Source: JAPHTQ01 sp050302275
GTDB lineage: Bacteria > Pseudomonadota > Gammaproteobacteria > Thiohalomonadales > Thiohalomonadaceae
Assembly (NCBI GenBank): GCA_050302275.1
Contig: JBNLAT010000008.1
Location: 1 to 64,000, forward strand
DNA: 64,000 nt
Reading direction: 5' to 3'
The notes under the pieces were generated by a model that saw only the letters and a list, made by a program, of their open reading frames with translations, ran no database searches and had not been told where the DNA came from. Both the position numbers and the translations under genes were made by a program. Shown here in pieces: positions 16,788 through 25,844 of this stretch. Numbering within the stretch: the first letter of the stretch is position 1; each line of letters opens with the position of its first letter.

Positions 16788-16810
16788 CGCGCCCTGCTAT
16801 GCAGGGCGCG
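16788..16810. other. Strong hairpin between typA and the Sel1 gene
   Basis: A perfect 10-base stem, CGCGCCCTGC with GCAGGGCGCG around a TAT loop, lies 10 bases beyond the stop of the Sel1 gene. There is no T run in the direction of transcription, so it could be an imperfect terminator or an mRNA-stabilising hairpin. Confidence 0.5.
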
Positions 16811-16819
16811 TTCGATAAG

Positions 16820-17290
16820 CTACTGCTTATCTGGTTCGTTCATCTTTTTGAGGAATTTGGCGGCATCTTTCTGCCCCTGGGCAATGGCCCGATTGAGCCA
16901 GATCTTCGCCTTTTCCTCGTCCGGCTCCACACCCAGCCCCTCGGCATAGGTTACGCCCATCAGGAACTGCGCATCGGGCAGACCCTGCTCAGCGGCCTTG
17001 AGCATATACTCGGCAGCGCCCACGGCACTGATATCCTCTGCAACCAGAATATGCGCCAGATTGAACTGTGCCTCGGCCAGCCCCTGATCCGCCGATTTTT
17101 TATACCATTCAATGGCCTTGTCCACATCGCGAGGCACACCCATACCGTTGTCGTAGGCGGCGCCAAGATTGAGCTGAGCCAAGGCATCGCCCTGCTCCGC
17201 CTTTTTACGCAACGCGTCGATATCAACATCGGCGGCCAGCACAGGCGCAGCAATCAGGAGTGCCGCGAGCAACAGGAAAATTCGTTTCAT
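16820..17290 (-). CDS. Exported Sel1-repeat protein
   Basis: The ATG at 17290 begins a clear signal peptide (MKRIFLLLAALLIAAPVLAA); an upstream start would place a charged segment before it. The 156-residue product contains three to four Sel1-like (SLR, TPR-related) repeats: ALAQLNLGAAYDNGMGVPRD, then GLAEAQFNLAHI, GLPDAQFLMGVTYAEGLGV and DEEKAKIWLNRAIAQGQKDA. These are periplasmic adaptors for protein-protein contacts. It is divergent from the M48 peptidase gene, over a 214-base intergenic region. Confidence 0.85.
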   Translation of the reverse strand: MKRIFLLLAALLIAAPVLAADVDIDALRKKAEQGDALAQLNLGAAYDNGMGVPRDVDKAIEWYKKSADQGLAEAQFNLAHILVAEDISAVGAAEYMLKAAEQGLPDAQFLMGVTYAEGLGVEPDEEKAKIWLNRAIAQGQKDAAKFLKKMNEPDKQ

Positions 17291-17504
17291 CACACTACAT
17301 CCATACAGAATCGTGAAAAGCACCGCTTAATAGTAACAGCTTCACCCGCTTTGGCAGCGTTCGGCAGACGAAGTCGGTAAAAACTTGTGAACTATTGCCG
17401 AAAAGCGCCTTACCGCTGTGCACTCCCCGGACAGACATCTGCTTGAACCGTTTCCCCCATTCCTCTAAGTTGGAATCGATATTCCGCCGGATCGGGAGAA
17501 TCCA

Positions 17505-18914
17505 ATGAAACGCCTCATCGCTCTTTTTCTGGGGACGCTGCTCTGCTCCAGCGTTAATGCCACCAGCGAGGTCAATCAGGACGGCAAGGCGGTGATTCGC
17601 CTCGCCGCAGACGAGTATCGACAGATTGTCGCCGACACCCCGGTACTCAGCAACAAATCCCTCAACGATTACCTCAATCGCATCGCCAACAAACTGATAC
17701 CTAAAGGTGAAAAGCTCCCCGGCGGCATCCGCCTGGATGTCACCATTCTGGAAAAGGAGATGCCCGAAATCTACGCCACCACCAACGGCCACATCCTGAT
17801 CAGCAGCGGAGCGCTACTGGCACTGCAGAACGAGGCACAGCTGGCCGGAGTACTCTCGCATGAAGTGGCCCATCTGCTCTACGCCCACTATCCCGCCATC
17901 TACCAGGCGTTCAAGGACAAGGAACGCTCCGCACGCAGTCAGGCATTGATCGGTGGTCTGGCCGGGGTAGTGGTGGACTCTGCCATCGACTTCACCGTGC
18001 AGTCACGCACCAACGAGGTCTACGCCGATGTGGATCGCGGCAACATGAGCTACGAAGAGGCCAACCGCAAGATACTGGAGATCAATACCGGTGCGGGTCT
18101 CATCGACGGTTTTTCTGAGGTCTACGACAGCCTGCCGCCCGAAACCAAAGCAGGTAATGGCGACCCACGCCTGCCACTGGAGATGGTCGCCGACGCGGAA
18201 GGGCTGAAACTAATGGTCCACGCAGGCTATGACCCGGCTGAGGCAGGAGAAGGCTGGCGCCTGATGCGGGCCGCCGCTGATCGGGCACGACGCAGCGACA
18301 GTAATGCCTTCGCCATGAGCTTTCTGCCACCGCAGATGCGCTCACTAATGAGTGGTGTCGAGGGACCGATGGGACAGATCCAGGCTGAAGCCCTGACCCG
18401 CACCATCAGCCAGTTACCGCCGGACCGTCCCAAGCTGCTCGCCTCCCTGTCGCGCTCGAAAGAGATCGAAAAACTGAAGCAGGGACATAAGCTCACCGTC
18501 GGCAAGGAATCATTCAACAAGGCGGTCAGTGGTTTTCTCCTCGGCGATGCTCGTCGGGCTTACGATGAAGGTGACTGGCGCCGCGCCCGCGATCTCTATC
18601 AGGGTGCCTGGGACTCGGGCATGCAATCGGCTGAAGTCGCCTATCGCCTGGGACAGTCACAACTGGGGGGCATGGCCTTCGCCGCCACCGAACGGGAAAA
18701 GGAGTTGGCCGAAGAGTATCTGCTCAAGGCGACCAAACTGGATAAGAAAATGGCCGAGCCCTACAAGGCGTTGGGTGAGCTCTACGGTGAATGGGAACGT
18801 TACGAAGAGGGTGTGACGATGTACAACCAGTACCTCAAAGTGGCGCCAAAGGCGAAGGACCGTAGCCGTATCGAGCGACAGATCCGCAAACTGCAACGCA
18901 AAGCAGGGAGATAG
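17505..18914 (+). CDS. Periplasmic M48 family zinc metallopeptidase with TPR-like tail (BepA-like)
   Basis: This encodes 469 residues with a signal peptide to about residue 20 and a GGGAG site eight bases upstream. The zinc motif HEVAH is at 119-123 (SHEVAHLLYAH). The third ligand lies probably in LEMVADAEGLKLMVHAGYDP, the conserved (E)xxAD...AGYDP segment. The region after about 330 contains TPR-like helices (DWRRARDLYQGAWDSG, KMAEPYKALGELYGEW). The arrangement is that of BepA/YfgC-type proteases, which help assemble or degrade outer-membrane proteins. It is followed at three bases by a secreted protein gene, suggesting one operon. Confidence 0.9.
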   Translation: MKRLIALFLGTLLCSSVNATSEVNQDGKAVIRLAADEYRQIVADTPVLSNKSLNDYLNRIANKLIPKGEKLPGGIRLDVTILEKEMPEIYATTNGHILISSGALLALQNEAQLAGVLSHEVAHLLYAHYPAIYQAFKDKERSARSQALIGGLAGVVVDSAIDFTVQSRTNEVYADVDRGNMSYEEANRKILEINTGAGLIDGFSEVYDSLPPETKAGNGDPRLPLEMVADAEGLKLMVHAGYDPAEAGEGWRLMRAAADRARRSDSNAFAMSFLPPQMRSLMSGVEGPMGQIQAEALTRTISQLPPDRPKLLASLSRSKEIEKLKQGHKLTVGKESFNKAVSGFLLGDARRAYDEGDWRRARDLYQGAWDSGMQSAEVAYRLGQSQLGGMAFAATEREKELAEEYLLKATKLDKKMAEPYKALGELYGEWERYEEGVTMYNQYLKVAPKAKDRSRIERQIRKLQRKAGR

Positions 18915-18917
18915 ACG

Positions 18918-19778
18918 ATGAAGAAATTTGCCGGGTTAATCCTGTTGCCACTCACCTGCCTGCTGACGAGCAACGCTGCGCTGGCTGCCTCGGCTACCCT
19001 GCGCTACGGCTTCAAGGACGGCGCCACCTATACAGTCAAACAGCAGTACCACAACGTCGGTACCTCGGTGACAACGATGAATATGATGGGACAGGAGCGA
19101 ACCATGGAATCGCCGCTGAACCACGTGACCAAAAATATCTGGAGCGTCAAAGCCAAAAGAGAGGGCGGCAAGATACTGCTCGACACCAGCTACGGCAAAT
19201 CCGAAGGGGGTGAGCGCTGGGGCGATCCCTCCTCGGGCAGCGGCGCGGATATCTACGGCAAGAGTTCGGCCCGAGCAACATTCGATCCGACGAAGGGCCT
19301 TGTCGCACTGAGCGCCAAACCCGCCAAAGACCCTATTGTCGATAACATCTACCGTTTCCGTTTCGCCTGGATGCCTAAGTTACCGAAGAAAGCACTCAAG
19401 GTCGGCGACAGTTTCATTCATGACTACACCATGCAGAGTGGCATGATCACGATGAAGGGGGAAGACGAGTATATTCTCGACGAGATATCAGGGGACGTCG
19501 CCTACTTCACCGTGGAGAGTCAGTCGGTGGTAGTTCACGACTACAGCAAACTCTACCAGCAGCAGGAAGGGATGCCGCAGGGCATGGGACAGGCGATGGG
19601 TAACCTGACTATGGCCTATCAGGGCGAGGGCAGTGCCGCCTTTGATCTTGAGGAAGGCATTTTTGTTGAGCGGGAAATGAAAACCGCCTACACCACGAAG
19701 AAATCCAAAACTCCCGGCCTGATGATCAACAGTATGCGCGGCACTATCCGGGATAAATGGGAACTGGAACGACGCTAA
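18918..19778 (+). CDS. Exported protein of unknown function
   Basis: This encodes 286 residues with a good signal peptide (LLPLTCLLTSNAALAAS) and a GGGAG site inside the end of the peptidase gene. The mature protein is beta-rich and Gly/Ser-rich (YGFKDGATYTVKQQYHN; DVAYFTVESQSVVVHDYSK), with a repeated theme of strand-turn-strand. The tight coupling to the M48 peptidase suggests a substrate, partner or envelope lipid-related role. No family recognised. Confidence 0.8.
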   Translation: MKKFAGLILLPLTCLLTSNAALAASATLRYGFKDGATYTVKQQYHNVGTSVTTMNMMGQERTMESPLNHVTKNIWSVKAKREGGKILLDTSYGKSEGGERWGDPSSGSGADIYGKSSARATFDPTKGLVALSAKPAKDPIVDNIYRFRFAWMPKLPKKALKVGDSFIHDYTMQSGMITMKGEDEYILDEISGDVAYFTVESQSVVVHDYSKLYQQQEGMPQGMGQAMGNLTMAYQGEGSAAFDLEEGIFVEREMKTAYTTKKSKTPGLMINSMRGTIRDKWELERR

Positions 19779-19789
19779 AGCTGACCGAT

Positions 19790-20044
19790 ATGCAAAATAA
19801 CTGGAGCGTCTATATCGTCCGTTGCAGCGACGGCACTTTTTATACTGGCGTGGCGAAGGATCTGGAGCGACGTATCCAGCAGCATAATCAGGGTAACGCC
19901 GGTGCCAAATATACCCGTGCCCGCCGCCCCGTCGAACTGGTCTATAGGGAAACCGCCGTGGATCGCTCCACGGCGCAGCAACGCGAATACCAGATACGTA
20001 AACTCAGCGTGGTACAGAAACAGCAGCTGATCGCTAGCCAATAG
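19790..20044 (+). CDS. GIY-YIG nuclease family protein
   Basis: From the ATG at 19790 the product is 84 residues: WSVYIVRCSDGTFYTGVAKD followed by LERRIQQHN, then GAKYTRARRPVELVYRETAV. The single GIY-YIG domain (YIV...YTG, R in LERR, E at ...YRE, N in QHNQG) matches UvrC-like mini-nucleases of the YhbQ family. A longer form from 19757 would overlap the previous gene by 22 bases, so I prefer the shorter start. It may act in DNA repair; substrate unknown. Confidence 0.85.
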   Translation: MQNNWSVYIVRCSDGTFYTGVAKDLERRIQQHNQGNAGAKYTRARRPVELVYRETAVDRSTAQQREYQIRKLSVVQKQQLIASQ

Positions 20045-20139
20045 CCGCGTCCCGCACATAACGCTAAGATATCGACAATGCATCGTTCGTGCCTGGAGAT
20101 ACCATCTGAAATGGTGCAACAACTGAAACAGGATTGAGC

Positions 20140-20412
20140 ATGTCAGAAGAACGTCGACGCCATGTTCGTATTGAGGTCCCCATGCCAGTACTGGTCACCC
20201 ATCACGCACTGGGTACCATAGAGCTGGTCACCGCAGACATCTGCGATAACGGCGTCTTTCTCAAAGCGGAGCCCAGCCAGTGCCCCCCCGTGGGTGACGA
20301 GGTCACACTGCAACTCAAAGGTGGTCTCCTCGGCGATGGCGAAGAACCACCACTGGTTAGAGCACAGGTGGTCCGCATTACCGAAAACGGAATGGGTGTG
20401 GAATTTTTGTAA
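20140..20412 (+). CDS. PilZ domain protein, c-di-GMP receptor
   Basis: This encodes 90 residues from the ATG at 20140 with AGGA seven bases upstream. RRHVR in the N-terminus (an RxxxR element) and DICDNGVFL in the middle match the two PilZ halves, RxxxR and (D/N)xSxxG, with Cys in place of Ser. The rest is a single PilZ barrel (VRAQVVRITENGMGVEF). As a stand-alone PilZ protein it probably binds c-di-GMP and passes the signal to a partner. Adjacent genes do not point to one process. Confidence 0.85.
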   Translation: MSEERRRHVRIEVPMPVLVTHHALGTIELVTADICDNGVFLKAEPSQCPPVGDEVTLQLKGGLLGDGEEPPLVRAQVVRITENGMGVEFL

Positions 20413-20477
20413 CCACACTCATCAGAAATCGATATGCCCACATCCTCGCGATGCCCGGGCAACAGGAGCATGTAGCA

Positions 20478-21080
20478 ATGGCTGAAGAAGAGAAGCCACA
20501 AGCGGAAGCCGCTGAAAAAGCTGCGCCGAAAAAAGCAGCAAGAAAGAAGGCTTCCACAAAAAAGCGTGCCGCACCGAAAAAACGGGCAGCGAAAAAGCGT
20601 GTGGCGAAAAAATCCGCCACACCCACCAGCGAGACTGAAATCAGGGTAACCCTGGAGAAAGGATCTGCCGCCGCCGCGACATCCGGCAGCCCAACACCAC
20701 AGAATGCAGTGCCGACCCCGCAGGTCTGGTGGCGTGCCGCGCTCATGATCGGTGTGGTGGTACTGGTCTTCAGTTACATCCGTCAGGCCGCCCACGACGA
20801 TGGCATCACCGTAAACAAAGGCATAGCACCCTCACCCTGGGCCAGTGATGCGCCGCTGGAAGAGTCGGCACAGCCACATCCGTGGGAACTAGCACCGCTG
20901 CCGGAAGGTAACGATTTCGCGGCGCCACAGCCCTATGCGCCGCAACCGGGCCAACAAGCCTACCCCGGACTGGACCCATGGCAACCCTCAGCGAATGCCG
21001 TAGAGCAAACGCCCCAGCCGTACTACCCGCCGCCCCCAGGTTATTACAGCTCGCAGTCTGCGCCCACCTATCAACGCTAG
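20478..21080 (+). CDS. Membrane protein with histone-H1-like Lys/Ala-rich tail and Pro/Tyr-rich C-terminus
   Basis: This encodes 200 residues starting at the ATG after AGGAG. The first 50 residues are almost only A, K, R, P and E in repeats such as AAPKKAARKKASTKKRAAPK, like the DNA-binding tails of histone H1 or AlgP. A single membrane helix (84-101, WWRAALMIGVVVLVFSY) follows. The remainder is Pro/Gln/Tyr-rich (PQPYAPQPGQQAYP; YYPPPPGYY) and low complexity. The topology suggests a tail in the cytoplasm that could hold DNA or RNA at the membrane. No homologous family is recognised. Confidence 0.75.
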   Translation: MAEEEKPQAEAAEKAAPKKAARKKASTKKRAAPKKRAAKKRVAKKSATPTSETEIRVTLEKGSAAAATSGSPTPQNAVPTPQVWWRAALMIGVVVLVFSYIRQAAHDDGITVNKGIAPSPWASDAPLEESAQPHPWELAPLPEGNDFAAPQPYAPQPGQQAYPGLDPWQPSANAVEQTPQPYYPPPPGYYSSQSAPTYQR

Positions 21081-21259
21081 CAGTTTCTGCACGGCAACCC
21101 AGTCATGCCCATGCTAATCATGGGGTTGCATGATCTGGTGGGTACAGGCTACGTTCTAGTTAATGTAAACTTGCGCTTGGCACCATCCCGGGCACCACTG
21201 CCTATAGAAAAATAACCAGTGCCCTCATTACAGAAAAAAACATGCAAGGTATTTGATTC

Positions 21260-21730
21260 ATGACATTTTTATCATTTCCACAGCTTCTCAAGGCGCTCGT
21301 TGTCGCCGTGGTAACGGCTGTACTCGGCTATCTGCTCTACCCCCATCTGGGCCTTGATGCCACCGTGCCGGTAAAGGTCTATGTCTTTATCCTCGCCATC
21401 GGTGCGTTTATCGGTGGTCTGGGCGCGGCAATCGATCTCAGTAGTACTGGCGCAACCGCCAAGGGTGGTGAGAGTGTTTCGGTCTTTGTCGGCAACCTCT
21501 CCTTCAAGGCCTCCTCAGAAGAACTGCGCGAACTGTTCGCACCATACGGCGACGTTCGTTCGGTGCGTATCATGAAGGATCGCGCCACCCGTAGACCACG
21601 CGGTTTCGCCTTTGTCGAAATGGGCGAGGCACAGGCCACCAAGGCAATCAAAGGGTTGGATGGCAAGGAGTTCATGGGCCGCTCCCTGCGCGTTAACGCC
21701 GGTGTCGAGCGCAGTCAGCAGGACAGCTGA
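21260..21730 (+). CDS. Membrane-anchored RRM RNA-binding protein
   Basis: This encodes 156 residues. Two membrane helices (about 8-27 and 38-58) precede one complete RNA recognition motif (about 73-150) with RNP2 VFVGNL (75-80) and RNP1 RGFAFVEM (114-121). Short RRM proteins occur in cyanobacteria and gammaproteobacteria, and membrane-attached versions are less common. Both RNP motifs keep their aromatic residues, so RNA binding is likely. A terminator-type hairpin follows. Confidence 0.85.
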   Translation: MTFLSFPQLLKALVVAVVTAVLGYLLYPHLGLDATVPVKVYVFILAIGAFIGGLGAAIDLSSTGATAKGGESVSVFVGNLSFKASSEELRELFAPYGDVRSVRIMKDRATRRPRGFAFVEMGEAQATKAIKGLDGKEFMGRSLRVNAGVERSQQDS

Positions 21731-21749
21731 ACGATAAACCCGCTACAAT

Positions 21750-21784
21750 ACGCCGCGGTACAGTCGATGTGCCGCGGCGTTTTA
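21750..21784 (+). terminator. Rho-independent terminator after the RRM gene
   Basis: ACGCCGCGG (21750-21758) pairs perfectly with CCGCGGCGT (21772-21780) around a 13-base loop, followed by TTTA. It ends the RRM transcript 17 bases before the next gene. Confidence 0.75.
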
Positions 21785-21800
21785 CTTTTCAGATAATGGC

Positions 21801-22826
21801 ATGAGCAACACCATCACCCTTAGCGACTTCCTGCAGCAAAGCGGCACTCAGGCCCTGTTTTTCGATATGGGCCGCGGCATTCGTCCGCTCGACCCGGAGC
21901 AGTTCCGCCGCTTCGATGCGGCACTGGAACCTTACCCCTATCCGTTACAGCAACACGCCTGGCTGGCGATCCTCGGCAAGCATGGTGAAGAAGCAGAAGG
22001 ACAGTTCATCTGGTTCCTCAAATTTCCACTGGATGAACAGGGTCTGCTGATACAGGGCACCCGCGACGACTTCCTCGGTCGCCTGCTGCAAAACCACGAA
22101 CAGAACGCCGAAGAAGCGCCGGAAAGTCCCTACGGCTTTAAACCCAGGGAGAGTGTGATGGCTGCCTTCCATGCCATCGCCACCCGAGCCATGGCACAGT
22201 CACCGAGCCGTTTTTACGACCATGCCCGCAGCTACCTGCGTGGTGAGCCGGGTTACGACCAGTGGGCCTTTGTCGGTGTTCAGGGCATGGCTGATGTCGC
22301 TGCGCGACTGGATGAGGAAGCAAATCGGCAATTGGTGCAACAGGCATTGCCACAATTGCCGCCGCCTGCCCTGGTTGCCTTTTGTGGGTTTCTGGAAAAT
22401 GTCGCGCTGGATGGCGCTACCGTCGAGATTTTGCTGCAGCGGCTGCAGCAGGAACTACAGAACGAGGAGCCCGACCTCAACACCGTGGTGGCGTTACTAC
22501 GCAGCTTCTCCTGCAGCAGCGATCCATCACTACGTGAAACAGCGGTAGGCGAAGCGCTGCAAAGCCGGTATAGCCGTCATGTCGAAATCCTGGCCGCCAT
22601 TGCCGCACGTAACTGGGAAAGCCTGCATAACGAAGCGTTAGCCAAATCGTTCTGTGAAGCACTGGCGGAGAATAATCTGGGGCATGATGCCTTTATCCAG
22701 ATCATGGCCGACCTACTCTACCTCCCCGGCCTGCGGACCCCGCTGCTGGCGCAGTTGCGAAATCCGGAGCGCTCAACAGCACTGGCCGAGGCGGTCGGTG
22801 CGATGTTCAAGACTTCACTGACCTGA
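21801..22826 (+). CDS. DUF3549 family protein
   Basis: This encodes 341 residues. The start (TITLSDFLQQSGTQALFFDM GR motif, broken after DM) and the pattern RPLDPEQFRRFDAALEPYPY match the DUF3549 family, found widely in gammaproteobacteria and of unknown function. It is soluble, with no signal peptide, helical repeats in the second half (PDLNTVVALLRSFSCSSDP, EILAAIAARNWESLHNEAL). It is convergent with the delta-60 repeat lipoprotein gene. Confidence 0.8.
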   Translation: MSNTITLSDFLQQSGTQALFFDMGRGIRPLDPEQFRRFDAALEPYPYPLQQHAWLAILGKHGEEAEGQFIWFLKFPLDEQGLLIQGTRDDFLGRLLQNHEQNAEEAPESPYGFKPRESVMAAFHAIATRAMAQSPSRFYDHARSYLRGEPGYDQWAFVGVQGMADVAARLDEEANRQLVQQALPQLPPPALVAFCGFLENVALDGATVEILLQRLQQELQNEEPDLNTVVALLRSFSCSSDPSLRETAVGEALQSRYSRHVEILAAIAARNWESLHNEALAKSFCEALAENNLGHDAFIQIMADLLYLPGLRTPLLAQLRNPERSTALAEAVGAMFKTSLT

Positions 22827-22838
22827 ACCTGCTCAGTA

Positions 22839-24161
22839 TTACATCAGCACCTTTTTCGTTTCATTCTGCGCGGTAGTAATCCGTTTAACCGCAACGGTAG
22901 CGAGCTGGATGTACCACGGCTCCTCACGCATGTTGTAAGCCAAATCGCGGCTACCGTCTTCCCGCAGATGGATAATGACATTCGGCTTCTTACCCGGATC
23001 AGTCGTTAACCAGCCACCTACGAAGAGATCGCCGCTGATATCTGCCACCATGCTGTTGACCATGGCGTCATCAGGAGTGACTGAAGCACTGAAGCGTCGG
23101 TCGATCTCACCCTTGCCGTTAAGCTTGATCAGACCGTTGGCCTCGCGATTGCCGTAGCTGGAGAAGCTACCGCCCACATAGATAGCGCCGCTACAGTTGT
23201 CCACGGTCACCAGGCTGTTCACATACTGCTCACCTTCACCAGCAAAACGTAGCGGTGCAAACCGGCTGTTCAGTTCACCCGTTTCAGTAAGACGGGCAAG
23301 ATGATCGACAGATTCATCGTCGTAGCTATGGAACCAGCCGCCAACGTAGATATCGCGGCTATTATCGTTGGCCAGGGCCAGGGCGAAGACCTCACGGTCA
23401 AAACCCTTTCCGGGATTGAAGGAAACCTCCGCGGTACCGTCTGTATTGAGGCGGGCAATATGCTGCAGGGCGATATCGTCATAGGCAGTAAAGTCCCCTG
23501 CGACATAAACATCTCCGCTACCATCATTGGTCGGGACGATGGCACGGACGATGTCGTTGGTGCCCTTACCGATGTTGAAAGCCTTGTCCACAGAGCCGTC
23601 AGAATTCAGGCGTACAAGGTGATTGGTTTCGACACCGTTATAGTGGGTAAAACGGCCACCTACATAGATATCACCACTACCGTCACGGGCGGGGGCGATC
23701 ACTTCCACCCGACTGTCGAAGCCGTTGCCAATGTTGAAGGTTGTATCGCGGGAACCGTCGTAATTAAGACGAACAATGTTGTTAACTGCACCCTTATCGT
23801 AGCGGCTGAAATCGCCGCCGACATAGAGCGCATCGCTGCCATCCAGCGCGGGGGCTATGGTGTAGACTGCGTTATCGAACCCCTTGCCGGCGTTAAAACG
23901 CTTATCCAGGATGCCATCCCGACTGACACGAGCCAGCCCCTGTGCCGCCTGGTGGTTAAAGGCGGAGAAATAGCCACCCACGTAGAGATGGCCGTTACCG
24001 GCATCGGCGACGGCTAACACCTCTTCGTTAAAGCCTTTGAATTTACCGCCGGTGCTTGCTGTATTGTCGCTACTACTATCCAGGCAACCGCCAAGGGTTA
24101 GAAGTCCACCGACAAGAATGGCCCCGCGTAGTGCATTGTTAATCAAACCGATTGAGCCTTT
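22839..24161 (-). CDS. Delta-60 repeat beta-propeller lipoprotein
   Basis: The ATG at 24161 follows GGAGG eight bases upstream, giving 440 residues. The lipobox LGGC (C27) predicts a lipid-anchored protein. The mature chain is made of about seven delta-60 repeats of roughly 50-54 residues, each with a YVGG(D/W/R)F element, a (V/A)RLN.DG core and FN.GKGFD or similar. The repeats should fold as a beta-propeller on the outer-membrane or periplasmic face. Function unknown; such proteins are often surface-associated. Confidence 0.9.
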   Translation of the reverse strand, partial: KGSIGLINNALRGAILVGGLLTLGGCLDSSSDNTASTGGKFKGFNEEVLAVADAGNGHLYVGGYFSAFNHQAAQGLARVSRDGILDKRFNAGKGFDNAVYTIAPALDGSDALYVGGDFSRYDKGAVNNIVRLNYDGSRDTTFNIGNGFDSRVEVIAPARDGSGDIYVGGRFTHYNGVETNHLVRLNSDGSVDKAFNIGKGTNDIVRAIVPTNDGSGDVYVAGDFTAYDDIALQHIARLNTDGTAEVSFNPGKGFDREVFALALANDNSRDIYVGGWFHSYDDESVDHLARLTETGELNSRFAPLRFAGEGEQYVNSLVTVDNCSGAIYVGGSFSSYGNREANGLIKLNGKGEIDRRFSASVTPDDAMVNSMVADISGDLFVGGWLTTDPGKKPNVIIHLREDGSRDLAYNMREEPWYIQLATVAVKRITTAQNETKKVLM

Positions 24162-24362
24162 CATATCGCATACCTCCGTACATCCGGACACAACGTCTTA
24201 TCCTTGTAGACGAATGTGCACCCAAGATGGATGAGGCTCAATAGCAAAAACAGGCTGTTTTTCACGTTCCTGAGAACCAACTCACAAAGTGGACGTACGC
24301 TGGCTCACAAAGCAGAGAATCCTTAAAAACAAGGGGAATACGTGGTGGAGGAATAGCGCTCT

Positions 24363-24833
24363 TCAGCTGGCAACCGAGTTCACATTCAGGACACGATGTT
24401 TTGCCCGAATAAACGAACTATGGGGTAGATAGAGCAGCTCGGCGATACGTCGCACCATGTGTTCTTCATAGCGATCCACATGCCCATCGGCTGCGGCGAC
24501 CCGCCAAAGCAACTCGATCACCTGCTCCTTCTGCTCATGACTGAGCTGATCTTTTAACAGGGAAGTGAACTGGTAGTAATCGACCGCATCGGCCACCTCA
24601 GCCTCGGCCAGGGAGTAGAGCGCGGTCACCTCGTCTACGCTGAGGCCGAAATGTTCGCGTAGCGCCTTGGCGGCGGCATCCCGCTCAGTTTGATAGATCA
24701 CATCATCCTGGCGTGACATCTCTACCAGCAAGGCAGCTGTCGCCAGGTGCAGGGCATGTTGCGGATCGGTATTCTCCATCCCTACCGGATTGATGATCCT
24801 TCGCTCCACAAAATCCCGAATCGCTTGTAACAT
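24363..24833 (-). CDS. TerB family tellurite-resistance-type protein
   Basis: This encodes 156 residues, all helical: HALHLATAALLVEMSRQDDV, ALREHFGLSVDEVTALYSLA, VDYYQFTSLL and VIELLWRVAAADGHVDRYEE followed by HMVRRIAELL. The acidic residues at the end of helices that bind metal in TerB are present as pairs of D and E. It is a stand-alone TerB, divergent from the LOG gene. A role in metal or stress response is likely but not shown. Confidence 0.85.
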   Translation of the reverse strand: MLQAIRDFVERRIINPVGMENTDPQHALHLATAALLVEMSRQDDVIYQTERDAAAKALREHFGLSVDEVTALYSLAEAEVADAVDYYQFTSLLKDQLSHEQKEQVIELLWRVAAADGHVDRYEEHMVRRIAELLYLPHSSFIRAKHRVLNVNSVAS

Positions 24834-24922
24834 TCGTGATATCCCGTGCTAATTTGATGCAATATCGGTGGGAATAACCAACCGCTCTCACCATACCGAC
24901 CCACAAAAAGAGAGATAAGTTC

Positions 24923-25684
24923 ATGATCGAAGACCTTAAAGGGGACGAATCCTGGCGCCTGTTCAGGATTATCAGCGAGTTCACCGAGGGTTTTGAGGAG
25001 CTTTCAGACATCGGTTTCGCCGTCACCATCTTCGGTTCAGCCCGAACCAAACCGGCCGATCCCTATTATCAGGCAGCAGAAAAGATTGCCGCGTTACTGG
25101 CCGATGAGGGCTTCGCCATCATCTCCGGCGGCGGCCCGGGCATTATGGAAGCGGCCAACAAAGGTGGTGCGGAGCGGGGGGCCACGTCGGTAGGACTCAA
25201 TATCGACCTGCCCTTCGAGCAGGTGCCCAATGAATACCAGAACCTTTCCCTCGACTTTCGCTACTTTTTTGCCCGCAAGGTCATGTTCGTCAAATACTCC
25301 ATGGGCTATGTCTGTATGCCTGGCGGCTTCGGCACCCTGGATGAGTTCTTCGAGTCCCTGACCCTGATGCAGACCAACAAGATCTATCGCATGCCGCTGG
25401 TGCTGTATGGCATTGAGTACTGGGAAGGCCTGCTTGGTTGGATGCGCAGCAAGCTTATCGAACATGGCACCATCTCCATGGAAGACTTCGATCTCATCAC
25501 CCTCACCGACGACCCCAGGGAAGTGGTGGCGATCATGAAGCAGCACCGCGACTGGAAACAGGAGAAGATCCGCGAGGCGCACCTGGCGGAAATGAAGAAA
25601 CGCTTTGGAGAAGAAGGAGGCAAGGAATGGCTCGAATGCATGGAACAACTCTACCCGCAAATAAGGGAGATGCTCGGCAAATAG
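24923..25684 (+). CDS. LOG family protein (TIGR00730; cytokinin-activating-like phosphoribohydrolase)
   Basis: This encodes 253 residues. The key LOG motifs SGGGPGIMEAANKG and PGGFGTLDEFFE are present in order. Family enzymes hydrolyse nucleoside 5'-monophosphates, releasing the base and ribose 5-phosphate. In bacteria many are called lysine decarboxylase in error; the PGGxGTxxE motif marks the hydrolase. A GAGAG site lies upstream. Gene order with the divergent TerB gene is close, 89 bases between starts. Confidence 0.9.
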   Translation: MIEDLKGDESWRLFRIISEFTEGFEELSDIGFAVTIFGSARTKPADPYYQAAEKIAALLADEGFAIISGGGPGIMEAANKGGAERGATSVGLNIDLPFEQVPNEYQNLSLDFRYFFARKVMFVKYSMGYVCMPGGFGTLDEFFESLTLMQTNKIYRMPLVLYGIEYWEGLLGWMRSKLIEHGTISMEDFDLITLTDDPREVVAIMKQHRDWKQEKIREAHLAEMKKRFGEEGGKEWLECMEQLYPQIREMLGK

Positions 25685-25844
25685 CCGACTATCCCGCATA
25701 CCCTGCCACCGGTCCCGCGCCGTTGCCCCGCTGGGGCATCCTCGTTACACTCGTCGAGTACAGACTCGGCTGCGTGACGCGTCATGCGGTCTACTATTAG
25801 GTCAGACCTAGCTTTCGATATAGTAACCAGACGGAGGCATATCT

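Noticed and set aside
23301..24017. A 238-codon + strand frame
   Set aside because: Antisense to the delta-60 repeats; its own repeated look is a mirror of those repeats.
24246..24262. Short inverted repeat AAAAACAGGCTGTTTTT between TerB and the delta-60 gene
   Set aside because: AT-rich arms and a three-base loop could be a weak terminator, but there is too little to call it.
25724..25738. Short GC hairpin (TGCCCC/GGGGCA) after the LOG gene
   Set aside because: Only six pairs and no T run, so it is not reported as a terminator.
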